Part shown: in pieces, positions 12,857 through 15,391 of the stretch
Layout of the letters: every line of letters begins with the position of its first letter
How positions within the stretch are numbered: the stretch's first letter is position 1
Origin: JACZSB01 sp965372015
GTDB taxonomy: Bacteria; Fidelibacterota; Marinisomatia; SCGC-AAA003-L08; TS1B11
Assembly: GCA_965372015.1 (NCBI GenBank)
Contig: CBDVAP010000061.1
Location: forward strand, 1 to 15,391
Length of the DNA: 15,391 nucleotides
Reading direction: 5' to 3'
Translations under genes and position numbers: made by a program
The notes under the pieces: model-generated
What the model was told of the DNA's origin: nothing
Database searches by the model: none
The model's input: only the letters and a program-made list of their open reading frames with translations

Positions 12857-15391
12857 TTATCTCTCATCATCATTATAATTAAAGAGGAATCGTTTGAAGG
12901 CCTGGGCGGTTACTGCCCTGGTGTTATATTCCCGGAGGTAGGCTACGTGTTTCTCATCCCCGGGATATGATTCATCCGGCCCGTAGGGATAGGAGGTCAT
13001 GCCGTGGAACGGCAGCGGTCCCACCGTTTGACCGTGGGCCGTGCTCAGGTCCCCGTCCTTGAGCCATCCATCGGAGTAGAACAGGAAGTCCCGGGACCAG
13101 CCGGCCGGCAGGGGCGGGACTGTTTCAGCGTCGAATTTCAGCGAAACCTCGTCACCGGCGTTGATGATTACGTACCGGCTGTCCGAATCGGTTAGCAGGG
13201 TGGTCACATCGCCGTAGCGGGTATAGTCCCCCACCAGGTCGCGCCACCTGGGTTCGGTGGATACATCACCATAGTCAAACCAGTGGGGGCTGTCGAGGCC
13301 TTTACGGTACAATCGTGAGAACCCCCGGTAGTGGATATGGGCCCACAGCGGGTCCAGGGTGGTCTCCTTTATGGGAGCGCTGGGGGCGTTGATGGTAAAG
13401 AAAATGCGGTCCCAATAAATCTGCATGTTGGTGCGCAGGCGGACCCGGTAATCAGCGGCCGGAAACTTACCGGTCAGGTCCACAATCACCATTTTACTTT
13501 TCCCCTTGGGGAAGCCCACGAAGGGGACCACCGTCTGCCAGCCGCCCGTCTCACCCGGAACCTGCAGATAGGGCTGGATCACCTCCTGGGCCGACGACTG
13601 GCCGATGGTAACATTGATGCCGGCGTCAGTGGGGAAAATCCATCCCTCCAGGAACAGGACGATCTCGTCGTCGGCCTGCAACTCCCCCAGATCGATGATC
13701 AGGTCGTGTGAATTGACCACCCCCTGGTAGCGGGTGGGCTGGAAGCCGCCGATATAGACCTCGTCCTTTGCCATGACCTTGGGCAGCAGGTCTTGGCCGC
13801 TCTGATCGGTCACAGCCCTGGGAAGTAGGTGTTGAGCCACGGTGTGGATTTTGGGGGGCGCAAAAGGTGGCAGGGTAAACTGTTCGTCGATATAGACCTC
13901 CACCGAATCGGGATGGTCCACCACCACCAGGTTCACCTCGTCCAGGTAGGCCGTCTCCCACAGCTCCTCGGTAAACTGCAACAGGTATTGCCCATCCCTG
14001 GGCTTAAGGAACCGGCCGGGGACCTTGAAGTACTCATCAGCCGAATTGGCGAAACCGTAGGTTACCTCCCCACTCATGATTCCCAAGGGCATACCGATGG
14101 CACTGCGCCAGTGGACATCGGTAACCATGGTAAAGTCCTCCCCATCCCAGGTATACAGGAAGGGACAGGACCCCTTCAGGATTTGATATTCCATGATCGT
14201 TTGGTTTTTTTCGGGTTTGAACCGATTCTGGCGTACGCCATTGCTCCAGACCACCCGTACCACATCAGCGCCTTCCCGGTCCCCGAGGCCGAAGTGGGCG
14301 ATCGGGTCGCTCATCAGCCGCATTTGATACAGGGCGCCGGCTTTCACCTCCACCTTGGCGCCGATCCCGAAGTAGTTATTCTTGCCACTGCCGGTGCGCA
14401 GCCCAGCCAGCCGTACCACCAAGTAATTATTAACATTGCCGCCGTCATTACGCAGTAGGTGGACCTGGTGGAAGCCAGCCAGGAAGATATCCAGATCACC
14501 ATCATTATCGTAATCGGCGAGTGCCACCTGGCTGCAGGCCTCCAGGTGCGCGGGTAATAACGAGGATGCATCCAGATATTTTCCCTGTCCATCGTTGTAA
14601 AATAGCCGCAGGCCCATTTGGGCTGTATCCACTGCCGTACCAGCCACAATTAAGTCCAGATAACCGTCGTTGTCAGCATCAAAAAAAGCGGCATCCAGGC
14701 CGGCCAGCCCGCTAATGCTTTCAAAAACGCTGTCCGAGCGCGTATCCCGCTCGAACGTGCCATCGCCCCGGTTGGCAAATAGTGAGTGTTCGCCGGCCAG
14801 GCCGGACACAAATAAATCCAAATACCCATCGTTATTATAATCGCCCACCGCCACGGCGCCGGACCCGCCCGCTGTTGGCAACCCGGTATACTCGGTAATA
14901 TCCCGGAAGTAACTGCGCCGCAAATTATCGTAGAATCGATTACCGGCGTCTTGATTTACCACCACAAGATCCAGATCCCCGTCGTCGTCAAAATCCCCTA
15001 ACCGGGCGGCTCTACTGATCACTTGCTCCCCGCTGATGCCCACCTCCGCCGCGATTTCAGTGAAGGTGCCATCGGAGTTATTTCGATACAGCCGGTTCTG
15101 AGAACTGGTGGCGATAAAAAGGTCCAGATCACCCTCAAGGTCCAGATCGGCGAACAGCGCCGCCCGGTCCTGAATGGACGGGGCCGTCCGGATGCCGGCC
15201 GAAGCAGTGACATCCCGAAAAGCGCCCGTTGCGGTGTTATGGTATAACCTGCTCGCTCGCGTATTGGTCACGAATAAATCCTGATAACCGTCATTGTCGT
15301 AATCGGCAAAGATAGCAGAGAGGTCCCGGCCGGTATGTAAGATACCGGCGTCGGCCGCAACATCCAAGAAGACGCCATTATCATTGACGAA
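12857..15391 (-). CDS. CRTAC1-like FG-GAP/ASPIC-UnbV protein with long C-terminal extension, partial (N-terminus cut)
   Basis: The frame is open to the window edge (844 visible residues beginning FVNDNGVFLDVAADAG), so the true start and any signal peptide lie beyond 15391; the TTG at 15367 is not a credible start. Six FG-GAP calcium loops are visible: DYDNDGYQD, DLDLEGDLD, DFDDDGDLD, DYNNDGYLD, DADNDGYLD and DYDNDGDLD. An ASPIC/UnbV domain follows at about visible residues 318-405, with NNYLVVRL, FGIGAKVEV, HFGLGDREGADVVRVVWSNG. The remaining about 437 residues begin CPFLYTWDGEDF and include ELWETAYLDEVNLVVVDHP and YWDRIFFTI; they look beta-rich and aromatic-rich with no catalytic motif I recognise. 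Similar extensions occur, as I recall, in CRTAC1-family proteins of other bacteria, without a known role. The stop TAA (12859-12857) is 4 nt before the next gene's preferred ATG, so the two are co-translated neighbours. Confidence 0.9.
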   Translation of the reverse strand, partial: FVNDNGVFLDVAADAGILHTGRDLSAIFADYDNDGYQDLFVTNTRASRLYHNTATGAFRDVTASAGIRTAPSIQDRAALFADLDLEGDLDLFIATSSQNRLYRNNSDGTFTEIAAEVGISGEQVISRAARLGDFDDDGDLDLVVVNQDAGNRFYDNLRRSYFRDITEYTGLPTAGGSGAVAVGDYNNDGYLDLFVSGLAGEHSLFANRGDGTFERDTRSDSVFESISGLAGLDAAFFDADNDGYLDLIVAGTAVDTAQMGLRLFYNDGQGKYLDASSLLPAHLEACSQVALADYDNDGDLDIFLAGFHQVHLLRNDGGNVNNYLVVRLAGLRTGSGKNNYFGIGAKVEVKAGALYQMRLMSDPIAHFGLGDREGADVVRVVWSNGVRQNRFKPEKNQTIMEYQILKGSCPFLYTWDGEDFTMVTDVHWRSAIGMPLGIMSGEVTYGFANSADEYFKVPGRFLKPRDGQYLLQFTEELWETAYLDEVNLVVVDHPDSVEVYIDEQFTLPPFAPPKIHTVAQHLLPRAVTDQSGQDLLPKVMAKDEVYIGGFQPTRYQGVVNSHDLIIDLGELQADDEIVLFLEGWIFPTDAGINVTIGQSSAQEVIQPYLQVPGETGGWQTVVPFVGFPKGKSKMVIVDLTGKFPAADYRVRLRTNMQIYWDRIFFTINAPSAPIKETTLDPLWAHIHYRGFSRLYRKGLDSPHWFDYGDVSTEPRWRDLVGDYTRYGDVTTLLTDSDSRYVIINAGDEVSLKFDAETVPPLPAGWSRDFLFYSDGWLKDGDLSTAHGQTVGPLPFHGMTSYPYGPDESYPGDEKHVAYLREYNTRAVTAQAFKRFLFNYNDDER

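Noticed and set aside
13829..14458. 209-codon open frame on the plus strand
   Set aside because: Antisense to the CRTAC1-like gene, with no recognisable domain. The minus-strand protein clearly explains the sequence.
14460..15340. Repeated GTCGTTATC-like DNA words that look like dispersed repeats
   Set aside because: They are the codons of the recurring DxDxDG calcium loops of FG-GAP repeats, so protein-level repetition explains them; spacing is irregular and not CRISPR-like.
15365..15367. TTG as the start of the rightmost gene
   Set aside because: The frame stays open to the window edge and the upstream residues FVNDNGVF fit the FG-GAP repeat pattern, so the gene is cut by the edge.

Overview
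All seven protein-coding genes in this window lie on the minus strand, closely spaced or overlapping, so the window reads as one operon-like block transcribed from right (15391) to left (1). It is cut at both ends: the first gene lacks its start and the last gene lacks its stop, so the promoter and terminator of the block are probably outside. I see no tRNA, rRNA, CRISPR array, insertion sequence or plus-strand gene. The longest gap between genes is about 197 bases.

In transcription order the genes are: (1) a partial FG-GAP/VCBS plus ASPIC/UnbV (CRTAC1-like) protein with a long C-terminal extension, 15391-12857; (2) a 1138-residue FG-GAP/VCBS–UnbV–FG-GAP probable lipoprotein, 12852-9436; (3) a GH3 beta-glucosidase-type lipoprotein, 9383-7128; (4) a cytoplasmic GH13 alpha-glucosidase of the oligo-1,6-glucosidase subfamily, 7106-5460; (5) an SGLT-like sodium:solute symporter, 5370-3760; (6) a GH97 alpha-glucosidase of the inverting SusB type, exported and probably a lipoprotein, 3562-1487; (7) a second, different sodium:solute symporter, 1395-1, cut at its C-terminus.

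The gene content suggests a glycan or glucoside scavenging locus. Exported GH97 and GH3 would remove alpha- and beta-linked glucose outside the inner membrane, the symporters would import sugars or short glucosides, and GH13 would finish alpha-glucosides in the cytoplasm. No SusC/SusD pair, TonB-dependent receptor, ABC transporter or transcription regulator is visible. Instead, two large calcium-loop propeller-type proteins head the block. That these act as surface glycan-binding partners is my inference.

The organism looks like a Gram-negative member of the Bacteroidota/FCB group (Bacteroidota proper, or a relative such as Calditrichota, Marinimicrobia or a KSB1-type lineage). This rests on GH97, on UnbV/FG-GAP lipoproteins of the kind usually seen next to SusCD genes, on lipoprotein-type signal peptides, and on moderate GC content (near 50-55% by eye). 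The taxonomy is inference; no marker gene is present.
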